From Marthasterias glacialis (taxonomy: Eukaryota; Echinodermata; Asteroidea; Forcipulatida; Asteriidae), in assembly GCA_911728455.2 (NCBI GenBank), contig OU452239.1, forward strand, positions 11,452,328-11,516,327: a stretch of DNA of 64,000 nt, given 5' to 3'. Shown piece after piece: positions 12,852 to 24,900 of the stretch. A program made the translations under genes and the position numbers. Position 1 is the first letter of the stretch. Each line of letters opens with the position of its first letter. The notes beneath the pieces are model-generated. The model was not told where the DNA came from. It searched no databases and saw nothing but the letters and a program-made list of their open reading frames with translations.

Positions 12852-15800
12852 ATGTTTATTACAGTACGGTTCGGAGGTGAGTTTTATTGTGATCTTACTT
12901 TTGAATTGTTTGAAGTTTTTGTAATTGTCAGAAATAAAAAGTATATACATTTATACAAAGTCAAGGAATTAATAACAATGGAAACTGACATGGTAAACAA
13001 AATTACATAATTTCATTTTTTTTTTTTTTTTTTTTTGACTGGGCAGGTCTTCTTTTTTATTGATTTATTTATTATTTGTTGCCAGTTCAAAGTACAGGTT
13101 GAATTTTAAAACAATAAATTATTATTGTTTTTCATTAGAGATGGGGGTTAATTATAATTAACTCTACCAAAACCAGTGATAACATTTGACTGTCTTCACT
13201 TTGCATTATGTCATTTACTATGATTGTGAGTAATAAACTCTTCCACCCCGGAAAGAAAAAACACGTTTGATTGTTCGTCTGTTTTGTTTTTCGTGTCCGA
13301 TTGCAGAGAAGGAGGAAGCATTGTTTAACCCCAACTGCCGGACACTGTTGCTTCTGGAGAACATAAAGCAGAGATGCAACTGTGCAGAAGACGGTAAGCC
13401 TTCAAATAGTAATCTGAGTGTAGGTTCAAACCCTGGTCATGAGGCTTGTGTCCTTGAGCAAGACATTTAACCATAAACTGCTTCTCATCACCCAGGAGTA
13501 AATGAGAGGATGTAATATATGTATTAGCTACATCAGGGATATAAAGAATATTATATTGATTTTACCCATATACCGATGTGAGTGATAAGCACTGTTGATA
13601 AAATCCACAGACCACTCGGGTGGGATTCGAACCCATGAGAGATTCTTGATGTGAATGATTAGCAACCCATGTGCCCATGTGGCTGCTGTTGGGAGAAAAG
13701 TGTCCAGGACAGTGGTATAAATTTGTCAGAAACGTAGGGGGTTGGCAGGGGGAATGGGAGGCCGTGATATTAAAATTTTCAATCTGTAGAAGCGAGTGGT
13801 TTAAAAAAAAAATCAAAGTCTCGTCCTGCATGCCCTATGGCGTTGATAGAATCCAGAAACTCTAAGTTAAAGAAGATTTTAAAGGTGTCAATATTCATTT
13901 TCTGTTTTAGTGGACGTTGACCTTTCGGACAATGAAGGGAATGTTAAACATCTCTGGGAGGCTCCACTACGGTATGCAAATGAGGTACTAAAGGAGCGGG
14001 AGACCCTGGTACTCGTTCGAGTCGAGAGTAAGTTGAAGCTTAAGCCAGTCTTGGACATACCAAGGATTGTTTTTTTCTCTGGGAGGGTGTACAGAAAGCC
14101 AATTTGCTAACTGGTGTTTCTCGGTAGGGAGGGGGTGTACAAAGCCAGTTCGTTGATTTGCTCAATACCATTATTTCCTATTTCAAGAAAGACTAGTGCA
14201 CCCAGCCAGGGATCAGGCATACTACATTCATAATCCAAAAGTGGGATGTTGACTTCTGTATGGTGTTGGATTTTGTTTGAGTGCAGAAGGATCCTAGTAA
14301 ACCACTCCAGGGAAGTTGGGGTTCATGCCATGCTACACTGATTTTCCAGAGAGTTGTTATAAATTAAATCAACCCCTGCCTTACCAGTTGATCATTGTCA
14401 TTTTTTTTTGTTTCACGTTGTAGAAAATGAAGGCAGCCAGAAACCTCACTACATTCCACTGTTGAACGATATCCAAGCAATTGATGCAGCCTTTTTGGGT
14501 AAGATCTGCCTTCTTTTCCCCAAGAAATTGTTGGGATAAGAGATGTTGTTGTTGCAAGCATACATGTTAAAATCAGCGCCCTCTCTTGGCCAACTGGCTC
14601 TTACCACAAAACACCACAGGAGACTGTGGAGACTAAGTCCACAGTAGACAAGCCACTATATATTGGTGCACTCTCCTGCCCAACTGGCTCTTGCCACAAA
14701 ATACCACAGGAGACTGGAGACTAAGTCCACAGTACACACGCCACTATCGGTGCACTCTCCTGCCCAACTGGTTCTTTCCACAAACTACCACAGGAGATAG
14801 TGGAGACCAAGTCCACAGTAAACAAGCCGTGGGGTTTCTTTATAATACCAGCTCTACAATACCACCATGAAAGTGAGTTTCCTGTATAACACACAAACGC
14901 TGTGAATGCCTACCAAAGGGAAGAGTGTATTTCTGTATACACTCTGTTAATGGTGATAGTTGATGGGAAACATAGTAAAATATAATATCACAAAAAACTG
15001 GTACCACAGACCGCCACAAAGGCTAGCATTGGCTGCATGGGTTTCTTCTGTTTGTACATTTGGTATTATGTGGAAATCAGTGTGTACTGTGTGAACTTAG
15101 TCTCCACAGTCTCCTGTGGTGTTCTGTGGCATGGGTCAGTCGGGCAGGAGAGTAAAACGATAGTAATAGGGTTGAATTATCATACTCTTTCCAACAGCAT
15201 ACCGTCTGATGGGGCGGGTGTGCTTATTTGCAAGGCATTTAATAAAGAACTGTTAAAGGGTCTGTGTATGTTTGGTAATGACTCTGAACATTTATGGCAA
15301 TGATAATTCACTTGGTAAGAAGTACAGCAGCTTTGGATAGTATAATGTATTTTGAGAAACGTTTCATTTCGAAGTACTGCAGCTATGAAAAAATATATCA
15401 CTTTTTATCCCGAAAAATCTGAATCTGAGAAGCGTTATGGCCATAACGCTTCTCAGAATGTGTGTTCCAATGATGGATACTTCTTCCGCGTGAACACAAC
15501 TGCTCCAGATTTTTGGTGATATCTCAAAAACGCTGCCACCTTTTGAAATGAAATTTACACAGGTTAGTTTTATGGTATACATCTACAATTATATAGCATT
15601 AATGCAAATGTACGGTTAAAAAAACCAAAGGTATACTTTGCCTTTAATGTAATGCAGATGTAAGTGCTACACGTGCTTATGCTGTTTAAACAATGTTAAA
15701 CTATGAATCAGTTTGACGTATAAATGAGCTGAGGATTATTCCTGTGTTTTCCAGCGCGATTATCTACAAAGGATCACTCTGGATCTGGAAGTGCCAAAGG

Positions 15801-15900
15801 CTCCAGGAGAAAGCATGGCAAGAAAGATGCATCCAATAAAAGTTCCCGTCCTGGTGCCAAGTCGACCACGCCCACTGGGCGGAAGGGGTCCAAACGCTAG
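12852..15900 (+). CDS. CXorf65-homologue, small uncharacterised conserved protein
   Basis: Five exons: 12852-12876, 13307-13393, 13911-14027, 14424-14498 and 15755-15900, all GT/AG and all in phase 1, giving 149 aa. The protein starts MFITVRFGEKEEALFNPNCR, continues TLLLLENIKQRC, then VDVDLSDNEGNVKHLWE, PLRYANEVLKERETLVLVRVE and HYIPLLNDIQAIDAAFL. This matches my recollection of the metazoan CXorf65 family: MFI start, an NxNC motif, LLxxIK, an acidic DLxDxxGxxK element and an F/IPLL motif. The last exon is a basic, low-complexity tail (SAKGSRRKHGKKDASNKSS and onward) like the Lys/Ser-rich vertebrate tail. The first half resembles a ubiquitin-like beta-grasp fold (inference). There is no signal peptide or membrane segment, so it is probably cytosolic or nuclear. 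The 25-nt first coding exon is too short for ORF finders; it was chosen because it restores the family start. Biological role unknown. Confidence 0.8.
13420..13700 (+). repeat. tRNA-derived SINE, rearranged
   Basis: Contains a B box GGTTCAAACCC, then GTCCTTGAGCAAGACA, TCATCACCCAGGAGTAAATG and, after an interruption holding an inverted B box (GGATTCGAACCC), GATGTGAATGATTAGCAACC. The same blocks occur in order at 61852-62140. Confidence 0.7.
14581..14828. repeat. Three tandem units of about 75-90 bp with an inverted copy nearby
   Basis: Units begin at 14581, 14671 and 14755, each with CTCTCC(T)GCCCAACTGG, ACCACAGGAGA and CTAAGTCCACAGTA blocks. An inverted copy of the core lies at about 15084-15152 (TTAGTCTCCACAGTCTCCTG). 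Together they could form the arms of one foldback element of about 570 bp in intron 4 of the CXorf65-like gene. Confidence 0.7.
15424..15457. repeat. 34-bp perfect palindrome
   Basis: TCTGAGAAGCGTTATGG is followed immediately by its exact reverse complement, with no loop. It lies inside a repeat-like block (about 15390-15650) that ends AAGGTATACTTTGCCTTTA, so it is probably the centre of a foldback element. Confidence 0.85.
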
Positions 15901-17280
15901 ACTCCGCCCCCCCTCCCAAATCACTGTGTGTGATTATCGGATGCGGAGATAAACTGAACTGTTTCAGGCTTGAACTCAAGTCTATAACCAACCACTCAGC
16001 GTCTCTTAGAACTGAGTTTGTTTCAGAAGCTGTCATAATTATATGCGTCCTTGTTTCTTTCTACATTATTACTTTTTTTTGGTGGAGGCTAGTGTGTGGA
16101 TGCAGCGGCATAGCCGGCAGGGGCCGGCGCCGGGGACACGTGCACCTTCTAATTTCCAGTGAGCGCCCATGAAAACAATGTAGGTACTTCTAATTAAAAA
16201 ACATGGTACCTGCCCCCCCCCCCCCCATCCACTTTAAAAGCAATGCCCCCTGTGCCCCCTATTGAAAAAAATCCTGGCTACGCCGCTGTGTGGATATATT
16301 CATTGGAATAAGATTTCTGTATCTGTTTGTGAAGCTAAGTGTTCATTCTCTTCAATTTTATTAAATGAGTGTAAAAGATTATGGCATCTGAAATTGGATT
16401 TAACTTTCTGTTTTGTTCCTTTCTCTATGTCCACATTAAGGCTTGAAACCTCCTTTGTTTTGTATGGTTTAGTTTTAAGTAGCATTCGATCTAAACTGAC
16501 ATATACTTTTGTAATAACATTGAGCAACTATATATAATGGCATGGGCTGTAAACCAAAGGCATCGTCCATGCAAGATGCTACAACACTGCAAAATGTAGC
16601 AAACGTTTCCAATAAGAACAACATCCGGGTATCAAAAATGGGGGTTGGGTGGGGGAAGGGGGGGGGGGGGCTCGCTTTTGTGGTTTGCTTCTTTGATGAA
16701 TGCTAGACATTATTTGCCTTATTTTCTTCAGAAATCCTGTGGTAGTAAATGCAATACGTATTGACCGTTCTAACAAAAAAATACGGTTTAGACTATCAAC
16801 CGGAAACTAATATAGTGGAGGTCGGATGATAACGCAAGTTTGCCTAATTTGCGTAGCTAATTATGTGTTAAGTCATTCGCCTATACATACAGGCTGGAAG
16901 TTGGACTCTAAAATACCCACCTTGACTACCAGCTTGTTGTAAACTACACCACGTCAGCAGCAATTTACCATAATGGGGAGTTTCCTTGACGAATTGCGAA
17001 TCTAAAAATGTGCGTCTCGCAAGAGTCTCGTTTCTGGATGCACGGAGAATGTCAGGCTTTGATTCTTCAGTAACCTTTGTGAGGAAGAGTTTCACTAGAG
17101 GGCGTCCCATATAATGCCCTCAACGTTTCCGATGATTTCAAGAAACAGCCATTCTGCAATTTCACACCTTTAACATCAACAATAGTGTATGTTTGTGGTG
17201 TGTATGGGGATAACGATTGTGTCCAAAATCATTAATGAATGATGATATTCAGTGTAAAAAAAACCCAGACTGTTTCTCTT

Positions 17281-17349
17281 TCCAGCCTCGGTTTGGATTC
17301 ATTGATTTGCATGGGAAAAAATCAAGATGGCCGCACCATGATAAAGGTC
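17281..17349 (+). repeat. Truncated copy of the GACCTTTAT inverted-repeat element
   Basis: Matches the right half of the element at 4011-4186: CAGCCTCGGTTTGG, then ATCAAGATGGCCGCACCATG and ATAAAGGTC. The left half is absent. Confidence 0.75.
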
Positions 17350-17987
17350 AATTTACAGGCTTATAAACAGGCTTTCAACGCTTCAAGTGTTCAGTTGACC
17401 TCCTTTTTGTACTTTATTAAAAGCCATAAAAATTAATAATGAAATAAAAAGATAATCAAACTCTACTAAATCAAGTGAAATTTGTCATTTTTTTCTTTTT
17501 GTAAAAAAAAAATCAAAGTTGCACGACTGATACCAATTTCATGAGAGTATTATTGTTTCACTACAGGAAACAACTACAAATAAATAGTTCAAAGGTGTGA
17601 CTTATAGATATTTTCACTTCAACCTTCCGAAAACGATACTTTTTAAAAGTAAAAGCTGAATTAGAACAAAGTTTCGTTTCATTACGAATGAGTTATGCGA
17701 AGCACGAGGGTCTACACACGGATTGAGTGCCCATCTTTGGAAAGAACACGGTAAGTAAGCAATATTCAAGTTTTTGTATAGTAAAAATCAAATTGTATCG
17801 GGGCAAATATGGTTGTAAATAAATAAATAAATTAAAAGACAAAATTAAGATTTAAAAAAATGCAAACCTGGTATAAAATTGATGGTGACCGTTCAAAATA
17901 AAAATTGTTATTTTTTAGGGAACCGTTAGCTGTTTACTGCAAAGTAACTTTTAGGGATGGGAGAATGTCGACCCACTTGTGTGGATT

Positions 17988-18480
17988 AATAATAATAATA
18001 GTAAACATAAATTTGTATAGCGCAGCTTTTATATGGATATATTCAGCTGCGCCGGTCAGAGCTCCTTTTTACTTAATTCTACATAATTATCTTAACTGAA
18101 TAGATACGTTTTCAATTTAGATTTGAAGATAGTTATTGATGGAGAGCTTCTTATGTCAGAGGGCAGGCTGTTCCATAGTTTGGGGGCAGCAACTACAAAT
18201 GCGCGATCACCAAGTTAAGTTTGAGTAATTCTGTTATGTATTGTGGAGCTTGACCGATTAATGATTTATATGTAATTAACAAAATTTTGAATGAAATTCT
18301 TTGACGTACTGGTAACCAGTGAAGCTCTCTCAGAAGGGGTGTAGTGGAACTGAACTTTGGCAAACGATAGACAAGTCTTGCACATGCATTTTGAACTTTT
18401 TGTAACTTAGAAATCAAAGTATCAGGCATTCCAAACAATAAAGCATTACAATAGTCAAGCTTACTTGTAATCAGAGCATG
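17988..18480 (-). mobile_element. LINE 3' end relic (CR1/L2-like reverse transcriptase C-terminus)
   Basis: On the minus strand, 18438-18193 encodes a reverse-transcriptase C-terminal segment with NACARLVYRLPKF, LLRELHWLPVRQRISFKILL and TYKSLIGQAPQYI. After a frame change it continues LGDRAFVVAAPKLWNSLPSD and FKSKLKTYLFS near 18070. The 3' end runs into a short TTATTATTATTA tail at about 17988-18000. This is the standard 5'-truncated, frame-broken end of a CR1/L2-type LINE. Confidence 0.8.
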
Positions 18481-18996
18481 TACATCATTATGTCCGACAA
18501 CAGATTTTGATCACTTTGTTCGATCTTTTATGTCATGTAGAGCACCTCCGTTCGAATATCTTGGTCGGACATTTTAGAAAATACTGACTTGATGACTAAA
18601 CAAAAAAGGCATCTCGGAACTGAATTATGTGGAATTTACATAAGGTAACAGTGAGTGAAATGTGTTTTTAAGATAAATGTTTAGGGAACATAAGAGTCTA
18701 CGGGGCAACAGTTTGTCACTGGTCTGTCGGATATGGTTATTTTTGTCGGACATAATTAACTGTATGTCAGACATTTTGTTTGCCATACAGAGGGCGACGG
18801 ATTGTCGAACATAATGGATCGGCACAAATAAACAAAACATCGGAAAAAGAGGTCCATGCTGCTAGCTCATAACAGTCAGGAAAATGTAGTTCAAAATAAT
18901 CTTCCACATCCATTTTTTTGGTGATGAAACAACTAATTTGTTCGAATATTTCAGAAAAGTTAAAGGATCTGTGAAATTGAAACGTCGGATATCAAG

Positions 18997-21900
18997 ATGA
19001 TTGCAATCTTCATTGCGTATTTTCTGATTACTAATCAGGCAAAGCTAACCAATGGTAAGTCAATATAATGTGCGATCAAAATTATTATTATTATTATTTT
19101 TTTTTTTTTTTTTGGGGGGGGGGGGGTGTTCGTTTAGAAAACAATGCATTTCTCTATAAAGTACCATCACACACCCATCCCAAAGCATGCCTGCTTTTGC
19201 AGATTATTTGCTTTTCCATTAAAATTGTCAGACTATTCGTTTAAGGAAGTATAGATAACATATTCACTTGGGGAACATGAGAGGATGTGAAACCAGGACA
19301 AGAACCTTACTATGACATGTTTTACTTTTTAATGCCGGGTCGAAGGTAAAAACCTTGCGGCCGTTTGAAGCCGTTATGGTCGTTGAAAGGGGAAACTGTG
19401 TAATGTTTACTTGTGGAGGTTAATAAAACAAATTGTCCTGAGCCCACGTTGTCGAATTAAACAAATCATCTAAAGGTAACTGCATAACTAGATAGACATC
19501 TAAAATTGATGTGTCGTCAGTTATTACACAGTATTTCTATTGTGATGTAGGAGGAAAGTTAAATGTTTGGTCGACCCCGAGCGTGACTGCCGTGCGTGGA
19601 GAAAACGTTACTCTCGTATGCCAGTGGCAAGATAACTGTGGGAAGGGTGGAGTGACAACAAGGCATGTTTTTAAATGGTTCAAATGTAAGGATGATAACT
19701 GCAATAATACATCAAATCTGCTGCGTAAATGCTCGGTGGATAACACGCAAACCGGGTCGACGGTGAACGATCTCGAGTGCGGAAGTTGCAACTTCTCTGT
19801 CAGAAATGTTGAGTTTAGTGACGATGGCAAGTACAAGTGTCAAGTGTTGAGGATATTTTCAAGCGGTGCTAACATCTCAGAGCTTGTAGTGCACGGTAAG
19901 AGCATTGATTCATTTTGCAGCGGCGTCGTCACGGATTCCCCCCCCCCCCAGTTGCATATCGCCCCAAGGTGCCTCCCACGAAAAAAAAATCCAGATAAAC
20001 GTATATCATTTTTTTTTTTAAATCATGGCTGCTTGGCCCCATTAAAAGCACCCTCCTCCCTCAGTGAAAAAAAGCTGGCACGTCGCTGCAAAAATGTTTA
20101 TTAATAAACTTTTAAATTCTCAATTTGAGGAGATTTCTAATGTATACAAAATTCTATGAGAAGCATTCCTGTCTTTGGAATTCCTCAGTGGATCTATGGA
20201 GAAAATCTACTGTGTAAGTCTCGCGCGATTTTGAATGGGAGCGAATGTGTTTCCTTCAAGCAGTGGGCGTGGAATCCCACAAGAGAACGCTGTCCAGAAA
20301 TGCGCGAAACTCGCACAATCTATGGTTGTCTTCACTCGCCAGCAGGTACAAAATACAATATGAGTGCATTACTCACTGTTCACATTCTAACTGTTATCGT
20401 GAAGTTGAAGAAAAAGACAACAGTTCCTATTTCGATTGGAAGTTGTTTTACTAGAGATGATTTGTGTTTATCTAAACATTTCCCTCACTCTAACGCACAG
20501 TGCCTATCAAAATAAACTTCCTTTCAAGAAAAACGTTGCTATTTTAAAATGAACGCTCTGAATGTGAAAGAGTGAAAAAATCACTCTCTCGTGGCGTGAA
20601 CTTCACTCACTCTTAATCAAGCTGCAAATACCACCCGCTTTTCACTCTAAAAAGAGTTGTCCGCCATATGGCTGACACAACGGGTGGTGTTCTACTCTCT
20701 TACATTTAGAGGAGAAAGTCAAGACTACGTCTCAAGTATTTGCAATCAGCGTGAACGCCCTTTGCTGTTTAGATAAACACCTTGTTGTGTTCTGCCTGCT
20801 CGTGAGGAATAAAACAAGTTGTGATCATGTATTTTGGTAAATGCGTGCACATGTTGCTCCTGTGGCCTGTTGTTAGTTTTGAATAAATCATTTTATATAA
20901 TGTAACTATAATCTAAAAAACCAACGAACAAACTAGCACCAAAACCAGAGGATCTTACACATTTCTGTACAGCAGGTTTAATGTTGTAGTACGCCCGGAA
21001 GGAGGATGTAACAAAAGTGTGACGTAACAAAAAGTCGTAAGCAATTAATGTCCAAAGTTGTTTTTCAAGAAAACTGAGTGTGAAAGTTTTGTCGTTTTTT
21101 TCTGTCATTCATTGCAGGAAAATAGAATTCCTCATGGGAATGGAAAAACATGTATTTGGTGTAATTCCAGCATCAAACATCCAATAATCATGCCATACTT
21201 TTTTCAAAAGAGCCACATTGTTTGTGACCTTCTGCTGGGACAAAAAAGTTGTACCTTTGTGTGACCGGAAAAAGATCGTACAGAGCTTTTAGGACCTTCT
21301 TCCGGGCACATGACGGCGTTTTACTTTTAAAACACAATATTGTTAAACGTGCATTCAAATAACTTTTTCTTGTGACGTCGACACAGTTCCTCCAACCGAC
21401 ATGGTTATATCAAACCAAACTCACAACTTTACGGAGACCGACAATGTCATGCTTGTCTATCCTGGTGTCCCATACCGTCTAAACTGCTCTGTCTACGGCT
21501 CCAAACCAGCCGCTGTGTTGCGCTGGACCCTGGATGGCCGGAATGTAACAGTGAATGTGACAAACACTTCCGTCGTCATAAGTGGAAACAACACAGGCCT
21601 ATGGGATACTTACAGTCAGTTAACGCTGACGGAAAATGACGGCGGATCCCTGGTCTGTTTATCGAGCTTCCCAGGTTCTGAGATACCTTCAAAACGACTT
21701 CAACTTCAACTGCAAGGTACACTGAAGCCATTACATTAATTAGACTTGAAAACAAGTCGTTATTTGGTAAATGTGGAGAGGTGGGAGCCGGTATGGTACA
21801 CGCGTATCAAGACGATTTTGAAGTCTACAAACTAATGGCGGGTTTTTGATCAATCAGCGGTTGACTGATTTTCCAGAATCGATAAATATTGGGGGAAAAA

Positions 21901-24900
21901 CCCAACTGTTCTAATATTCAGGTTGGCTCAGTGGTTTCTTTCCCTGCCTTTCACCTCTGTGACCCTGGTCCGAATCCCGGACTGGAGCCTTGCTTGTGGA
22001 TTGGGTTTTCAGTCCCTACCTGATTGCGTGGTTTTTCTCTTGGGGTTTTCCTCCCACATCTAAAACTGACATTTCTTCATCATCTTCTCAACACAGGTAT
22101 CTTCAGGTCTACGGGTCACAGTGCAAGTCACTTTTGAGGGTCCCTTGGTTTCATTACCAGAAAGATATAATAGGCTAGTAATATGAAAAATTGATAGTTG
22201 ATTGTTATAAAGTTCATACCAGTACCAATCTTCCTGATGTCTAAACTTCTGTCAAAGGAGGGGAAGCAGCGCTAAACCCCACCAAAATCACCATAATTAT
22301 GGGTTATTATTATTAGGTTGTTGCGATCAAAATGAACATGTTCATTCTTACAAAACATAACAAAGTGTTTCGGTATTTTCACTACAACGTGACCACCCAG
22401 CTCCACGGAAAATTGTACAGGTTAGTTGTAGGCTAAGGTGTGTGTGTGTTTGGTGGGAGTTGGGGTGGGGTAGGGTGAGGCGATGCTGGTTTATTTTAGT
22501 TCCCCCAAACAAAAAATTAATGTTTTTTCCCTTTGAAGGTGTTTTGCAAACCACACACCCATCGGCATGGCATGATAGTACATCGTCTTATATTACAGGC
22601 AGCAGTTCTACACATGTGACTACATTCACAACATCCAAGTCGACGACAATGGATGACGTAAACGACGGTAAGTTTACAACAACAAAACATCTGAAAACCG
22701 TAGCATAGTTGCTTATTCAAACCATAATGAAATAAAGCAATATAAATCCTTCTTTTGGTTGTCAGTAATAAGGTGCGGAAAGTAGCAAAGAATCATCCCT
22801 TCAAATGGTTTGACTATTTCTGGTAGCCTTTGTTTTATATCAAATTAGTCGTCTGACTAATTTATAAATTTAGTTAGTTCCTACTGTGGTATTCTAGACC
22901 GATCCATTAAGCCCCGCCCCCTAACGTGTTGACCAATCAAAGCCTTGGCTACGCCACCGAAAGTCCGACAAAAGTCCGACCCGATAAAAAAGCTATTGGA
23001 AAATGTAAACATGCGTGCGCGTACTTACAGCGCGCGCGTTCATGTCGTTCAGTGTGGCCATAGATATAGAATATCTATGAGTGTGGCATTGAAGAGATGG
23101 CCATTGTGCTGCCCACGTGTGTAAAGTAATGATGCAGCCAATGCTGTGATTGGTCAATGTGTTTAGTGGGTGTGGCTTAATGGATCGGTCTACTATCATG
23201 TATACCAGGCCTTTATATAACGCATTAATAAATACCTAGGACAGTTTGTGGATTCTGATTGGTCAAAACGTGATCACGTGGGGGTGTATTAACGGCGATA
23301 TAAAGACCGGCTAACAAAACAAGAAAGTATCGCCGAGAAAGAAAAGTTACAAAATGGACGATTTTAGCCGTTTATTTCGTTAAAAGGGTATTTATTAATG
23401 GGAATAACAGTGCGAGGACCCGGTCTTCACTGCTTGGTCTACCATGTGGTGGCTGGCCGCTGTTAACGACCGCGCCTCCGGCTTGGTCGTTAACAGCGGC
23501 CAGCCACCACCCCGGTCATTACCAAGCAGTGAAGACCGGGTCCTCGCACTGTTATTCCCTAATTATAACACCTCTTCCTTTGATTCTATCTGTTGATTGG
23601 CCGAACGTGCGTCACGTGGTGTTGTGTATTTTTACTATCACACAGCACACCGACCAAAAGAACTATTAAATGGTACTATCCAACGACAACCTTGAACCCT
23701 GTGAAACGATCAAATAATACGTGCATTTGAAATACGATATGAGAACGAAGGCAGTGTGGTACCCCTCTTTCCTTTTGTCAAGATTTCCTGTCAGATTTTA
23801 TACAGTTGTACGCACAGTTGTTTAACGAATATTACCACAAAATGGATAAAAGTGAGGTGTTATAAAACAAATATTGACTGCTTTATCTCGTGGCGTAGTA
23901 AAACTAGTCACTCTCGGTGATCCCCGGAGCCGCCTATCTTCCCTCGGCTCCGCCTCGGGAAGATAGGCTGCTCCGGGGATCACCTCGAGTGACTAGTTTT
24001 ACTACGCCACTCGAAGCAGTCAATATTTGTATACTAGGAACTATGTTTCTTCAAAAGTCTTCAGAAGTCCTGTTGAACATAACTGGACTCGTTCGATCAG
24101 ATTATGCTCTGATTGTTTGCAGTAGTTTAAGTGTTCGATCTTGATCGATAATACGCATTTAAGAAACGCATGATTTTTTTAGCCAAGAAATATAATTCAT
24201 ATGTTAACAATAAGGGTAATGATTAATATATCAATCTGAAAGCTATTACAACAACAAATACTAATTAATATAGAACCCCTTCGTGAGAAAGGAGGTTTCG
24301 GTTTTATTTACCTTTATACAAATTTTGAATGCATGCGAGTGCGTTGTCGAAGAAAATAATGACAGGTAGAAATATAATCTAGGTGAAATCTGGACAATTC
24401 CATTTTCACGAGGTAAAGCCGAGTAAAATTGGGGGGAAAAACAGACTTCGTGTTTTATATTTTGCAATATGTTTGATATAACTCACACATAGATCCTTGT
24501 CATTTGACATCGTTTCACAATAAACACAAAGTAGACACGGAAACTCGTCCAGCCCACACTCTGACGAACAGATTCCTCTTTTGGTTGTTAATAAGGCTCG
24601 GAAAATAAAGTTGAATTTAAACAAGAATCCCTTCAAGAGGTTTCATTACTTGGGGTAGCTTTTGTTTTACATCAAATTAGTCGTCAGACTAACTAATAAA
24701 GTGAGTTAATTCTTACAGTGTGATCCAGTCAATAATCATAATTATGCCTTTACATAATGACTAGAAATTATGTTGCTTCAAAAGTCGATTATCGTTCGAG
24801 GCCAATTCTTGGTGAGGTTCTTTCAGAAATAACTGGACATGGAGTCGTCCATGTTATTTAGTTTCTAATGTTCAGAGTGTGAGGTGGACAAGTTTCCGTA

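Larger units (their letters stand above)
15901..18996. other. Intergenic region with repeat debris
   Basis: No gene is supported between the CXorf65-like stop and the receptor start. The stretch holds an inverted-repeat pair at 16102-16290 (GCAGCGGCATAGCC and GGCTACGCCGCTG), a right-end fragment of a TA-flanked element (17281-17349), a minus-strand LINE relic (about 17990-18480), and a region at 18490-18810 with several degenerate TGTCGGACAT motifs. Confidence 0.5.
22740..24725 (+). repeat. Duplicated block within receptor intron 4
   Basis: 22750-22890 and 24585-24725 are diverged copies (CTTTTGGTTGT, ATCCCTTCAA, TAGC(C)TTTGTTTTA, ATCAAATTAGTCGTC). A further matching pair is 24030-24090 and 24757-24830 (GTTTCTTCAAAAGTC versus GTTGCTTCAAAAGTC). 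The first copy is split by the MITE and both hairpins; the second is not. Confidence 0.7.

Noticed and set aside
20156..20515. Plus-strand 119-aa ORF in receptor intron 2
   Set aside because: No domain, sequon pattern or splice borders consistent with the phase-1 Ig exons; low-information composition.
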